64,000 bases of DNA. It comes from Labia minor. Lineage: Eukaryota > Arthropoda > Insecta > Dermaptera > Spongiphoridae. Positions 33,848 through 44,196 of the stretch are shown here, piece by piece (within the stretch, counting starts at the first letter, position 1; each line of letters starts with the position of its first letter). Location of the stretch: positions 13,884,078 to 13,948,077 of the forward strand of contig OY720348.1 of NCBI GenBank assembly GCA_963082975.1, written 5' to 3'. The notes under the pieces are model-generated. The model did not search any database and was not told the DNA's origin. It saw nothing but the letters and a program-made list of their open reading frames with translations. The position numbers and the translations under genes are program-made.

Positions 33848-34341
33848 GGTAAACCAATATCATTATAAGATTTATAGTATACATATATACTTATTTAATA
33901 AAAGGTTTGCGATATAATCTTGAATGAATATTTTTGTTAACTTTAAAATATTCTACGAGAGAAGATAACAAAAGAAAAAAAAATTATTGTTCTGTGATTC
34001 TGATTAAGTAATAGTGACATCAGTCTTTCATTGTTATTAATCATACGTTAAAAATGCATTGAATGTTCAAGGTAGAAGTTATTTATTGTTCAGTTGTTAT
34101 TTTTTTGTGATGTTAAGTATATTAAATATGCTAGCTACGTTATATGAATGAACTAAGAAAAAAATATACGAATACTGAAGCATTTCTTCATTGGATGGAA
34201 GATGAACTGAGATTACTTTCAAAGTGTAGTGAATTTATATCTAAACTACCTATATAAAGGTCGCCTAGTCACGAAAAGGTTTTTTTGAGGACTTAAAATT
34301 TCAAAACCATTTACAAACCTATTGTTTATATTCATTTATTA
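33848..34341. other. AT-rich non-coding DNA
   Basis: No supported feature. Confidence 0.45.
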
Positions 34342-34353
34342 TAGTATGTATAT

Positions 34354-34631
34354 TCTTCTTATGGTACCGTCTCTATTTCGGAGTTTGGCATCATCATGAC
34401 TAGGATAGCCTTAGAAACTACCCAGCCATGATGATTTTTCTTGGGAATGTTAATGTGGTGGTTTCCCGTTGCCTTTCGCATGTGTAGAATCAGTAACTAA
34501 CAGTTCCTGGAGCCGGAGGCGGCTGATATTAAATTGAATTTTATTAGAAAAATTTGTTCTTAGTTGGAATCGAACGCCGACTTCTTGTGTAGAAAATTGC
34601 TACGCTACACTCTCGGCTAGCTGCCTCCCAG
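34354..34631 (-). mobile_element. tRNA-derived SINE
   Basis: Read on the minus strand from 34,631 it starts GGGAGGCAGCTAGCCGAGAG, an A-box-like sequence, and has GGCGTTCGATTCC, a near-consensus B box, about 50 bases on. The body then contains GGCAACGGGAAACCACC. A 12-base direct repeat TAGTATGTATAT flanks it (34,342-34,353 and 34,632-34,643), as expected for LINE-mediated insertion. The body bears GC-richer sequence than its surroundings. The LINE partner is unknown. Confidence 0.85.
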
Positions 34632-34643
34632 TAGTATGTATAT

Positions 34644-34875
34644 ACAAACAAAAATTAAAATCATTAAATTCGAAATTAGATTTTGAAAAAAATTAAAGAT
34701 CATGTTGTTAAGGTGTTAATATTAATAATGTTACTAAAAATTCATTGAATAAGAAAATAGTTATAGTTATTCATTAGTGATTCATTTCTTATAATATATT
34801 AGTGAAGTTTAATACGAGATCGTATAAACAAAATTGAAAGACTATTCTCTTTGTGTGAAATGAAAAGACTAAGGG

Positions 34876-34921
<46 letters not shown>

Positions 34922-35300
34922 TCTGGTCAAGAAGAGAGAAGGGGGAGATAGAGTAAGAGGGAAGGAGGGGGGTGGTTGAAGTAACAAGGGTGTGGCATGA
35001 AGGAGAAATGGAGTTAAAATAACAGAAATGAGGGTTAGAAAATGTATCTCTCTGTTACTGCCAGTATATTCAAAAGAAAAATTATACAATAATATAAATT
35101 CATTTTTATATTATATTATATGTCATACTCGATTTTCAGTTGAATTTAAAATCATTTGAAATTATATTATAATTAAAAATCACAATTTTTATTAATTTTA
35201 ATATAATTTTGTTGTTTTTTTTTAATTTTTTTCAAAGTTGATTAATAGACATTAATTAATGTTAACATGTCTCATGCTTTGATTTTATTTTTTTTTTATT
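34644..35300. other. AT-rich DNA with (TA)n tract
   Basis: 34,880-34,915 is a long TA tract, and a GA-rich patch follows. The 96-codon minus frame across it is low-complexity and not a gene. Confidence 0.5.
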
Positions 35301-35308
35301 ATTTATAT

Positions 35309-35577
35309 CAGCGGTTCTCAATCTTTTTGGAGATGGTACCAAAGAAACTTTCAGTTCAGGTATCTCTAAAATGATTTCGTTACTAAAAATAACTGTACTG
35401 TAGGTACTGTAGGTTGTGTTATAGGATATAGTGATGGAAAAAAGTTAACGCCAGGGTGGCGCTGTTGTCGGGCAATGGACCTTCTCAATCGGTTGATTAC
35501 CCGACAATAGCGCCACCCTAGCGTTTACTTTTTTCCGTCACTGTACCACCAGTCCTACCACTGTTTGAGAACCGTTG
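35309..35577. mobile_element. Short hAT element with a nested MITE
   Basis: The ends are CAGCGGTTCTCAATC and TTTGAGAACCGTTG. The 8-bp duplication ATTTATAT/ATTTATAC flanks it (35,301-35,308 and 35,578-35,585), differing at one base. A second, younger-looking palindromic element is inserted at 35,429-35,543. Confidence 0.85.
35429..35543. mobile_element. Nested 115-bp palindromic MITE
   Basis: It has long inverted arms (about 50 bases) starting TAGTGATGGAAAAAAGTTAA and ending in the inverse form TTTTTTCCGTCACTG, with GGGTGGCGCTGTTGTCGGG inside each arm. TA flanks both sides (35,427-35,428 and 35,544-35,545). This fits a Tc1/mariner-type MITE. The arms are nearly complementary, so a transcript would fold into one hairpin. 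Confidence 0.85.
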
Positions 35578-35585
35578 ATTTATAC

Positions 35586-36217
35586 AAAATAATATTAAAT
35601 ATTGTGACAGTTGGAATGCTTTGCCTTGACTTTTTTAATTTTTTATTTAAATAATATTAATAACAATAATAATAATAAAACAGAAAAACATAGATAATAC
35701 CACAAGTTTAAAACTATTTTTTTTTTTCGTTTTATATTTTTTTAATAAATAATACATTCAACAAAATCGAATAAAATAAATAATAATTATAATTTATAAA
35801 ACATATTATTTATTTATATTAGTTTATGTAGAACATAAAATAAAAATGTTTATATAGTTTGTGACTAGACGTATAACACGATTCTCTTTTATTTATTGAT
35901 TTCATATATTGCCTTTCCAAAATTCTTATATATATATATGAGGTAGTTTGTCTCTGTTGCTTTCCCTTTGAGCACGTATGACTTATACAACGTTTGGTTA
36001 TACATTTAATTTTAATTTAATTTGTATTTTTGTCAAGTATAAAATAAAATTTAATATTGTTCTATTTAAAAATTTATTTAGTAATATTATAACTCATTTC
36101 ACATTAAATTTATTATTCTTATTTATTTGTCATATTTCTAAAAAAATAATTTGGATCAGATAATTGCAAAAATCATGGATTTTTATTTGACTGGCATGGG
36201 TAAAAAATAGTTATTCT
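35586..36217. other. AT-rich non-coding DNA
   Basis: No supported gene. A 61-codon plus frame at 35,978-36,163 is Phe/Ile/Asn-rich, as expected by chance at this composition. Confidence 0.45.
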
Positions 36218-36260
36218 ATTTGAAATAAAAACAATACCTTCCCTTCATATCGTCGGCCGG
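36218..36260 (+). mobile_element. Family B fragment (3' end only)
   Basis: AACAATACCTTCCCTTC..ATCGTCGGCCGGTAAA matches the last 40 bases of family B. Confidence 0.6.
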
Positions 36261-36291
36261 TAAAGATTTAAATTTTTTTTTATAATTTTCC

Positions 36292-36790
36292 CGAGGCAGG
36301 CCAATAAGTCCGTGACTTTTTGAGTTTCTTGTCGCTTAAATGAAATGACAACACTTCTCCTGTCAGCAGGGAACCATCAGCTGATTCCTGTCGAAATTTG
36401 AACCAGCCGGGTATTTTAGTTTTTGTTTGACATTCATTAATAGTAGACTACCTAGTGATTGGAGAAAAAATTGGAAAAAAGCGAATTTCCATAAAAATCC
36501 ATGAATTGGGATACGAATTGCTTCCTCATCCGCTCTATTCTCCGGATTTAGCCCCGAGTGACTATTTCTTGTTCCCATCCTGAAGAAATGGCTGGGCGGA
36601 AAGAGATTTGACTCCAACAATGAAATCATTTCACAAACAAATCTATTTTGATGTAACAAATCTTATTTTTTGAAATTGGATAAACTTTGTACCAAGTGTA
36701 TAAAGCCCAAAGGAGACTACATTGAAAAATCAAATAATTTTTTATTCAAAAACCTGTGTTTCATTTAAAAAGTAACGAACTTATTGAATA
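36292..36790 (+). mobile_element. Degenerate mariner element, second GGCA-TIR copy
   Basis: The left end GAGGCAGGCCAATAAGTCCG matches the TIR of the 26.7-kb element. The right end has AAACCTGTGTTTCATTTAAAA and AGTAACGAACTTATTGA but fades before a clean terminus. A transposase fragment remains at 36,497-36,585. Confidence 0.8.
36497..36585 (+). pseudogene. Mariner transposase catalytic-block remnant
   Basis: It encodes HELGYELLPHPLYSPDLAPS and then DYFLF, the block carrying the last two catalytic Asp residues of mariner (the YSPDLAPSD signature). A stop and frameshift follow. It is non-functional. Confidence 0.9.
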
Positions 36791-37043
36791 ATGATCTTTA
36801 TCTACACTAGTATTGGATTTAATAAGAGAAGTGAAATTTAACAAATTTTTTCTCTTAAAGAAATCGTTTAAATTTAATGAAAATATAGATTTATTTTATT
36901 GTACAAAAGTATTTTGTTGTTTTTAATTGGTTTTTTTTTTATAAAACTTCACTAATATATCTCTTAAATTAAATTTATTTATTTATTTCATTTATTTAAG
37001 ATCTATAAAATAAATTTATTGTTTTAAATACTAAATATTTTTA
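36791..37043. other. AT-rich spacer
   Basis: Nothing was recognised. Confidence 0.45.
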
Positions 37044-37484
37044 CGAGGGTCATTCAACAAGTACTTAGCCTCACCGCCCGATGGCGCTGCTATCACAAAA
37101 GAGCCTTACCATCATGTAGTACATTCTTTTACTAGCCTATTGTCAAAGTTTCAGTCAATTCCCTTCACTAGTTTTGTTTTGACAGCCTTTGGAAGCGAGC
37201 GTGTCGATCAGTTGTACAAAAATGGAAAGCGAAATCAAAGATCGCTTGGATGCTGTGTACGGTGACTCTTTTCCTACGATAGCGACCGTCAAAAATTGGT
37301 ACAATATTGTTCTTTTTCCATTTTAGTTTAACTGATCCAGAACAGTCAAAACAAAACTATTGAAGGGAATTGACTGAAACTTTGACAGTAGACTAGTAAG
37401 AGAATGTACTACATGATGGTAAAACTCTTTTTTGATAGCAGCGCCATCGGACGGTGAGGCTAAGTACTTGTTGAATGACCGTCG
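37044..37484 (+). mobile_element. Foldback mariner derivative
   Basis: TA-flanked (37,042-37,043 and 37,485-37,486). The ends are CGAGGGTCATTCAACAAGTA and its inverse. Inverted similarity continues inward for roughly 190 bases per side, far more than an ordinary mariner TIR. The left arm still encodes KDRLDAVYGDSFPTIATVKN with WYN after it, the N-terminal helix-turn-helix region of a mariner transposase. The element therefore looks like two 5' ends joined head to head. Confidence 0.8.
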
Positions 37485-37689
37485 TAGAATATTATATATA
37501 TTAAAGAAATATTCTTATAGTGTAAGTAAAAAATTATAATAAGAATATTATTTTAATATTATTCGTTAAAAAATTGATGGATAATGAAGTAATTTTTTTT
37601 TACTAATATTAATATTTACTAGGTTTTTTTTTATAAGCATTTCGTTTTATTATTATTTATTTATTTTTTTATTTTTTTCAAAATATATT

Positions 37690-38050
37690 TTTCTTCGACC
37701 AGCCGCCAACAAAAATTGTTCAATTCGCGAGGCGCGTCTATAATTTATCTGCCTTGCGAGACACAAGCAACCAACCGAGTGAGTATTTATGTGCAACTCG
37801 CAGCGGGTAGCTGACAAAGGGAAGGCAAAAGAGCCGAAGGGCTCAGCCCCGATCCATGGGGTAGTGGGTGTATAGGGGAGTCTGCAACCCCACGGGTCAC
37901 AATTATTTCAGTCGACGAAATAAAATCCCCCTCCCTATCTCCGTTAACTAACTAGCCTTGATGCAACGCTGATTGGAATGCATGCAGCAACGCATTATAG
38001 CCACATTGGGAAGGACAATTTCAGCCCCCGGAGAGGGGAAAAAGAAAGCT
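37690..38050. other. GC-rich island, possible promoter or exon
   Basis: It contains GCGAGGCGCGTC and CCCCGATCCATGGGG, the latter a near-palindrome. A strong donor-like GTGAGT occurs at 37,777. No open frame of note crosses it, and no repeat in the window matches. The function is unknown. Confidence 0.35.
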
Positions 38051-38352
38051 TTTCTTTTGATGTCTCGTATTGCTTGAGATTGGTTGCTCTGTTTAGATTT
38101 AATAAGCAACTTGTCATCTAAAATTTCAAGGTTTTGAACATTTAATTGGTGTAAATAATAGAATTTCCAATTCCAAAAACAAGAGAATGCCCTTTTAGCA
38201 TCAAATTCGATAATATAGAAAAAATGTTTTCTATTTCATCTAATCAAATAAAAACAATAAAATAAATAAATACTTAGGATCAGAATCAATGACTCATCAT
38301 TTTTTTAATTCCTCGATACCACATAGAAAACATTTGGTAATTGGAAAATAAG
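38051..38352. other. AT-rich spacer
   Basis: No supported feature. Confidence 0.4.
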
Positions 38353-38951
38353 CTGGAGTGTCTCCAATCGACTATCTCGCAATTTGAATTGAATTAAATA
38401 ACATATATTATATTTAAATTAAATTTAATTAAAGATAAATTATAAATTAAAATTAATAAATATTATTTATTAAACCAGCGCGTGTTTGGCTCTTTGTTGA
38501 TGGCACCACGTCACGTGCTGAGGCGTGATTTGCAGTCAACGAGTTAAAAAATTTATTCCTGTACTTTCAGCGATTCAATCAAGCTGAAATTCTATATATA
38601 GCAGTTTTATCCAATTTATAATCATGTGAAAAACAATCAAATATATATCTTTATTTTTAAGGTCACTTTAGAGGAAAAAAAAATCAAAACGTTGTAGGTA
38701 ATGACCCTCTTCCAGTTGAGCTACATTTCTCAAAAGTTGATAGAAAACTACAAATTTTGAATAATGCCCATGTACCAAATTTGATGATTCTAGCTCAAAC
38801 CGTTTTTGTGTAATCTTGTCTACGCACACACATACACAGACATTTTTCTCAACCTTAGTGAAAATGATTCAGGAACCTTCAAAACGTATAAAAACATCAA
38901 AATCTCGAAATTGAAAATTTTCGTGATCGCAATACTATCTGGCGAGATAGT
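38353..38951 (+). mobile_element. Family A Helentron-like element, copy 8
   Basis: Full length. The 5' hairpin is intact (TGGAGTGTCTCCA). The final stem-loop has lost CT from its centre (ACTATCTGGCGAGATAGT). The (CA)n tract is short. A Penelope-type LTR relic follows directly. Confidence 0.75.
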
Positions 38952-38996
38952 AAAAATTAATTTCAAATGGAGTAATGATTCAATCAATGTGTCAAT

Positions 38997-39026
38997 GTTT
39001 CGGTCCCATATCAAGACCCTCTTCAA
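38997..39026 (-). ncRNA. Hammerhead-like motif in Penelope-type LTR relic
   Basis: Read on the minus strand: TTGAAGA, stem GGGTCT, loop, stem GGGACC, then GAAAC. It differs from the hammerhead core CUGANGA-stem II-GAAA at the first C. Flanking sequence GTAGATTTTGTTATCTTTC resembles the 33.8-kb copy. Confidence 0.4.
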
Positions 39027-39059
39027 GATAGTAGATTTTGTTATCTTTCTTATATAGAA

Positions 39060-39895
39060 AGAAAATGCAAAGGCTGGCTAAATAGGCATAAAGTCAGTAT
39101 AAAATAAAACATTATTAAATTTTAAGAATACATTTTTTTCCTGAATATGAAAGATCGAAGTCAGGCGGCATATACGTTATATATATATATCAATAATTAT
39201 ATTAAATATTAAGTCTTGGATAAATTTGATTACCATACATTAGTTTTAGTTTAATTAAATATATTTATGTCTCTTCCTTTCTTTCTATTAGATTTTAGAC
39301 CTAAAAAAAATAAATAAACAATTTCCCTGCAAAACAAAACAGATCTATCGTAAAAATAAATAGGATTGTATCTGTTCGTCTAGAATGTGGTGATTCATCC
39401 AATTATCACATTAAGTTCAGAGGGAGCATCGGTTTTATTTAATCTAAACAGAAGATATTCGATGAATTGAATTCAGAAAGTTTCCTTTCTTACCAAAGTG
39501 GTTGGTTTGTTAAAAATTTCAAAGTCTAGAGCAAATAGATTTTCAATTATTTAACAAATAGAAAAAGTATAAGGCAATATCAAGCAAAAGGAATCATGGA
39601 TATCATTTTTGAAATCAGCGCAATTCGGGAACAATAATTGGATGGAATAGAGTATTGACTAACTGTCAGGGGTGGTAATGTTGGGTTGGATAGGGTTGCC
39701 ATTTCGTTCCGATAGCTCTTTAGGATGCTTCTCTCTACCCTATGTACCATGATGCAGCTTAATATCGAAGATAGAAATTCGGATGAATCAATAAATTCAT
39801 CAAATTAAAATTAATTTTTCAAATTCGATTCAAATGATAAATTGGTTCATTCGTTTTTATTCATGAAATCATCAATAAAATTAATAAATAATGAG
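39060..39895. other. Unique AT-rich DNA
   Basis: 39,600-39,780 is somewhat less AT-rich, but I found no frame or repeat in it. Confidence 0.4.
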
Positions 39896-40437
39896 CTGGA
39901 GTGTCTCCACTCGACTATCTCGCAAATTTGAATTGGATTAATTAACATATATCATGTTTAAATTAAATTTAATTAATTAAATTAAAATTAATAAATAATA
40001 TTTATTAAACCAGCGCGTGTTTGGCTCTTTGTTGATGGCACCACGTCACGTGTTGGCGCGTGATTTACAGTGTTAAAAAATTAATTCTGGTACTTTCAGC
40101 GATTGAATCAAGCTGAAATTCTATATATAGCAGTTTTATACAATTTTTAATCATGTGAAAAACTATCAAACATATATCTTCCGGTTGAGCTACATTTCTC
40201 AAGAGTTGATAAAAAAACTACGAATTTGGAATAATCCCCTTGTACCAAATTTCATTATTCTAGCTCAAACCGTTTTTGCGTAATCTTGTTTATATACACA
40301 CATACATACACAGACATTTTTCTCAACCTTAGTGAAAATGACTCAGAGACCTTCAAAACGTATGAAAACATCAAAATCCCGATATCAAAAACTTTGGCGA
40401 TCGCAATACTATCTCTGGCGAGATATTAAAAAAAACA
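39896..40437 (+). mobile_element. Family A Helentron-like element, copy 9
   Basis: The 5' end is complete. The segment between AAACATATATCTT and CCGGTTGAGCTAC is deleted, removing the ACGGTCACTTTAGAGG block. The 3' end reads CTGGCGAGATATT, with one change in the stem. Confidence 0.75.
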
Positions 40438-40636
40438 ATGAAAAACTACTTGGTTGTAGTTTTTTTGTTTATTATCATTAAGGAGAAGTATTGGAAGTAA
40501 TGCATATATCTAATGACAAGGTCCTATTATTATATAAATTTATCAAAATGATTACTAAATATTATTTGTTCATAATTTTAAATATATTAACTTATTTACA
40601 AAAAATAAAAATTTATTTTTTGTTGATATATTTTTG

Positions 40637-40942
40637 TATATATTTTTTAATGCTTGATCAGAAATATTGAACTTAAATTTAAATTAATAAAAAAAATCGA
40701 GTTTTATTCAGACTGGATCTATATATATATATATGGTATATTATGAATATAATAGACAAATGAATTTCCTAAATTCTTATAAATTGATTAAAAAAGGCTG
40801 CTTTGTAATTTAATAAATAAATTTTCTGAATAAATTAAATTTTATTAAAATATAATACCATGGTATGAATAAATATCACATATAATTAAGTTTATATATC
40901 ATATTTAAATTTATTAATTTATGAAATTTTATTTAAAATAAG
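40637..40942 (+). repeat. Duplicated flank, upstream copy
   Basis: This 306-base AT-rich block, including TGCTTGATCAGAAATATTG and AAAAAAGGCTGCTTTG, is repeated at 45,750-46,047 with only small differences. It lies directly 5' of family A copy 10, and its partner lies directly 5' of copy 11. Confidence 0.85.
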
Positions 40943-41541
40943 CTGGAGTGTCTCCACTCGACTATCTCGCAATTTCAATTGGATTAAATAACATATATTA
41001 TATTTAAATTAAATTTAATTAATTATAAATTATAAATTAAAATGAATAAATAATATTTATTAAACCAGCGCGTGTGTGGCTCTTTGTTGATGGCAACACG
41101 TCACGTGCTGGGGCGTGATTTGCAGTGTTAAATAATTAATTCTGGTACTTTCAGCAATTCAATCAAGCTGAAATTCTATATGTATCAGTTTTATACAATT
41201 TTTAATCATGTGAAAAACTATCAAACATATATCTTTATTTTTAAGGTCACTTTAGAGTTGTAGGTAATGACCCTCTTCCGGTTGAGCTACATTTCTCAAA
41301 AGTTGATAGAAAACTACGAATTTTGAATGATGCCCATGTACCAAATTTAATTATTCTAGCTCATACCGTTTTTGCGTAATCTTGTCTACATACATACATA
41401 CATACATACACACCCACACACACACAGATATTTTTCTCAACCTTAGTGAAAATGATTCAGGAACCTTCGAAACGTATAAAAACATCAAAATCTCGACATC
41501 GAAAATTTTCGTGATCGCAATACTATCTCTGGTGAGATAGT
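40943..41541 (+). mobile_element. Family A Helentron-like element, copy 10
   Basis: Full length, with a long (CATA)n/(CA)n tract near 41,390-41,426 and terminus GAGATAGT. It shares private variants with copy 11 (CGCAATTTCAATTGG, GCGTGTGTGG). AAAATAAG occurs on both sides of the copy, which may be a target duplication or part of the terminus. Confidence 0.75.
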
Positions 41542-42351
41542 AAAAATAAGCAATGGATTTAAGATTGTTAATTAGAACTGAATCATATTATAAGGCCCAA
41601 TGTATTAAGTTTATTTACCACCCCCGCCTTCACCACTTCTAATATATTTGTGTGGTTCTGATCCATAAACAAACGGTTAATTTAGAATTCGGGGGAAGTA
41701 AAAATATGTGTAGTCTGGTTGGATAAATAAGATGTCAGGAACAAGATGGATCGTTTTATGAATAACCTCCCACAGGGGCAATATGTTACCGCAAACTGAG
41801 CATGTCCTCCAGGATCTTATTATGGAAGACTCCCCGGCCGGTCAATCGGCCAGGAGAAATTGGATCGCTTGCATGACGATTATAAACATTTTATTAAATA
41901 TACTGACGAAATATATACCATAGATATTAAAAATCTATTAATTTGCTCTTTACTGCCATCAACCAAACAAACATATTAAATTTCTAACTTATTCTATTTT
42001 CTTGACAAGTTTATTGATATCTTACAAGTAAAATAAAAATATTAAAAATAGTTGTTTAATATGAACATTTAGATTCTACTAATGATTTCAGTAATCCGAC
42101 AAATGTAAAATAACAGATTGAATTATAAAAAATAAGTATTATAATTATATAAATTAATTCATTATTTCATGATTTTTAAACTTTTCATAATTTTTATTCA
42201 CTTTTTATGAAAAACAGAAGCAACCATATTCATTTAATCAAAATCATTCGATTTAATTTTTAAATTTATTTATAAAAATATTTAGTAAAAATTAAATTTA
42301 ATATTTTGTTCTATTTTTTTGAATATTGTAGCTCTTCATATGCACAAAAAT
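41542..42351. other. Mostly AT-rich DNA
   Basis: 41,720-41,890 is GC-richer, with a CCCCGGCCGGTCAATCGGCC symmetry. No gene or element was recognised. Confidence 0.4.
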
Positions 42352-42354
42352 AAT

Positions 42355-42483
42355 AAAACTGAAGTTTTGAAGAGGATCCTAATACGGGACCGAAACGTCG
42401 ACATTGGTTGAGAGGAAAAAGAAATACAGAGTTTTATTTGTGCTCTTATTTTTCTGCTGACTGCCCACTGACCCCTGGTATAT
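42355..42483 (+). mobile_element. Penelope-type LTR relic with hammerhead-like motif
   Basis: It contains TTGAAGA (42,367-42,373), stem GGATCC, loop TAATAC, stem GGGACC, then GAAACGTC. This is the CUGANGA-stem II-GAAA order of a hammerhead ribozyme with one core change and weakened pairing. Downstream is CAGAGTTTTATTTGTGCTC and CTGACTGCCCACTGACCCC. No coding part is attached. Confidence 0.45.
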
Positions 42484-42736
42484 TATATATTTTGTATATT
42501 GTTTTCATTATTTTTACTATTATTATTCTATATTTAATATAAAATTTTGAATATGGTTCTTTCTCTCTTGTTTCCCTCTATTATTTTTTTATATTCTATC
42601 GTAAATACTTATATAATATATTAATTTATTAATTATAGTTTTAAGTTTTTATTTTAAGTTACAATCCTAAATATTTTCTATATCAATATATTTACTTAGT
42701 ATAGTATATTATAATAGTATTTTGAGATTATGAATA

Positions 42737-43175
42737 CGAGGGTGGGGTGGAAAGTTTCCGACCTGACCAAGAAAAACGATGTTTTTAAATATTTTTTTTT
42801 TTGCTATATTTTTCAAATTAATCTCCATCAACACTGTTCTAATTAATTTAACTAATTTAATTAATTAATTAATTAATTTAATTTAATTTAAGTCTCATCA
42901 ACAGTTATGAATCGAAGCCAAAATTCGTACCTACACTGCCAAATTGTCGGTATAAATGTTTTTTCGAAGCAGTTTTTGGTCTAGCGTTAGCAAACGCGGC
43001 ACCCACCTTAAAAACACCTTTCCAAATTCAAATGGTTGTGAAAAATATTTCGCACACGTTCAGCTGACATCGTACAGGTCTCAACTATCTAGAATGTTGA
43101 AAAATAAAGCAAAAAATAAAAATTTAAAAACATCGTTTTTCTTGGTCAGGTCGGAAACTTTTCACCCCACCCTCG
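42737..43175 (-). mobile_element. Internally deleted mariner element, sister of the 6-kb copy
   Basis: TA-flanked (42,735-42,736 and 43,176-43,177). The ends are CGAGGGTGGGGTGGAAAG and CTTTTCACCCCACCCTCG. The minus strand has the same retained pieces and apparently the same junction between them as the copy at 5980-6423, but the frame is broken more often. Confidence 0.85.
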
Positions 43176-43177
43176 TA

Positions 43178-44161
43178 TATATATATATAATTAAATATAT
43201 TTATATTTGTAATTTAAGTTAAATTGATTTATTAACTTAGTTATTAAATTATTTATTCATTTTATTATTGCTATTATTTTAATATAATATAAAATAAATT
43301 ATAAAATTTATATAATATAAATGCATAGGCTGGCTGAAATGGATTTGATTTCCGATTGGCCAATTAAACTCTTTTTTGAATTGAAAATCATTTCATACTT
43401 ATTCAAAAATAATTATTAAATAGTTTTTAAATCCCCTACATTAAATTTATTCATTGTAGATGTTACTAGTTTTTTTAAAGTTTATTTAGAATTTATTTTT
43501 GTTGTTTATTATTGTAAAATTATTGAAATGTTTGTTTTTTTTTCTTATTAGATAAGAGAGAAGCAAAATATTTGCCATGCCAAGATATTTGTGAAGAAAT
43601 ATATTGACCAAGCTTGTTAAAGAAAAATAAATAAATAATTAAATGCTTCTTTTCCTCTCTCTTCCATCTCAGAAGAATTAAATTGTGGGGGCGGACATTT
43701 CCTGAAAATAAGACCCAATTTTATCAGTTGCCAAAGTGGCTTTAGCGGCCTGTGAATTCAGAAGAGTGAAGATTTATCTTATTCAAACAATTCACTTCTA
43801 CATTTAATAATAAAACTTCATAATTAAGAATCAAAACTGTCTCTATTCAATACAAATTAAATTAAATTTCTAAGTAAATCATCAGAGTTCGTTAACAAAA
43901 AAAAAAAAAATACGTAAACTAATATATTTGATTAGTAAGTTAACGTACCATTGGCAATGAATTGAAGGAGATTTTTGTCGAAATTGGAACAGAGTTGGAT
44001 CCAGGCAGGAAAAAGCATCGCACACTCTCATTCACCTCAACTTAATAAGAAGAGACTTCGTTAAGCGATTGAATGTCTACACAAAACATTTAAACAATAG
44101 CTAAATGAATCAAAATAAGCTCCAAGTAAGTTTAACCTTGTTGAAGTATGTATACACACAC

Positions 44162-44196
<35 letters not shown>

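Noticed and set aside
34799..35089. 96-codon minus frame with hydrophobic start
   Set aside because: It runs through the (TA)n tract at 34,880-34,915 and GA-rich simple sequence.
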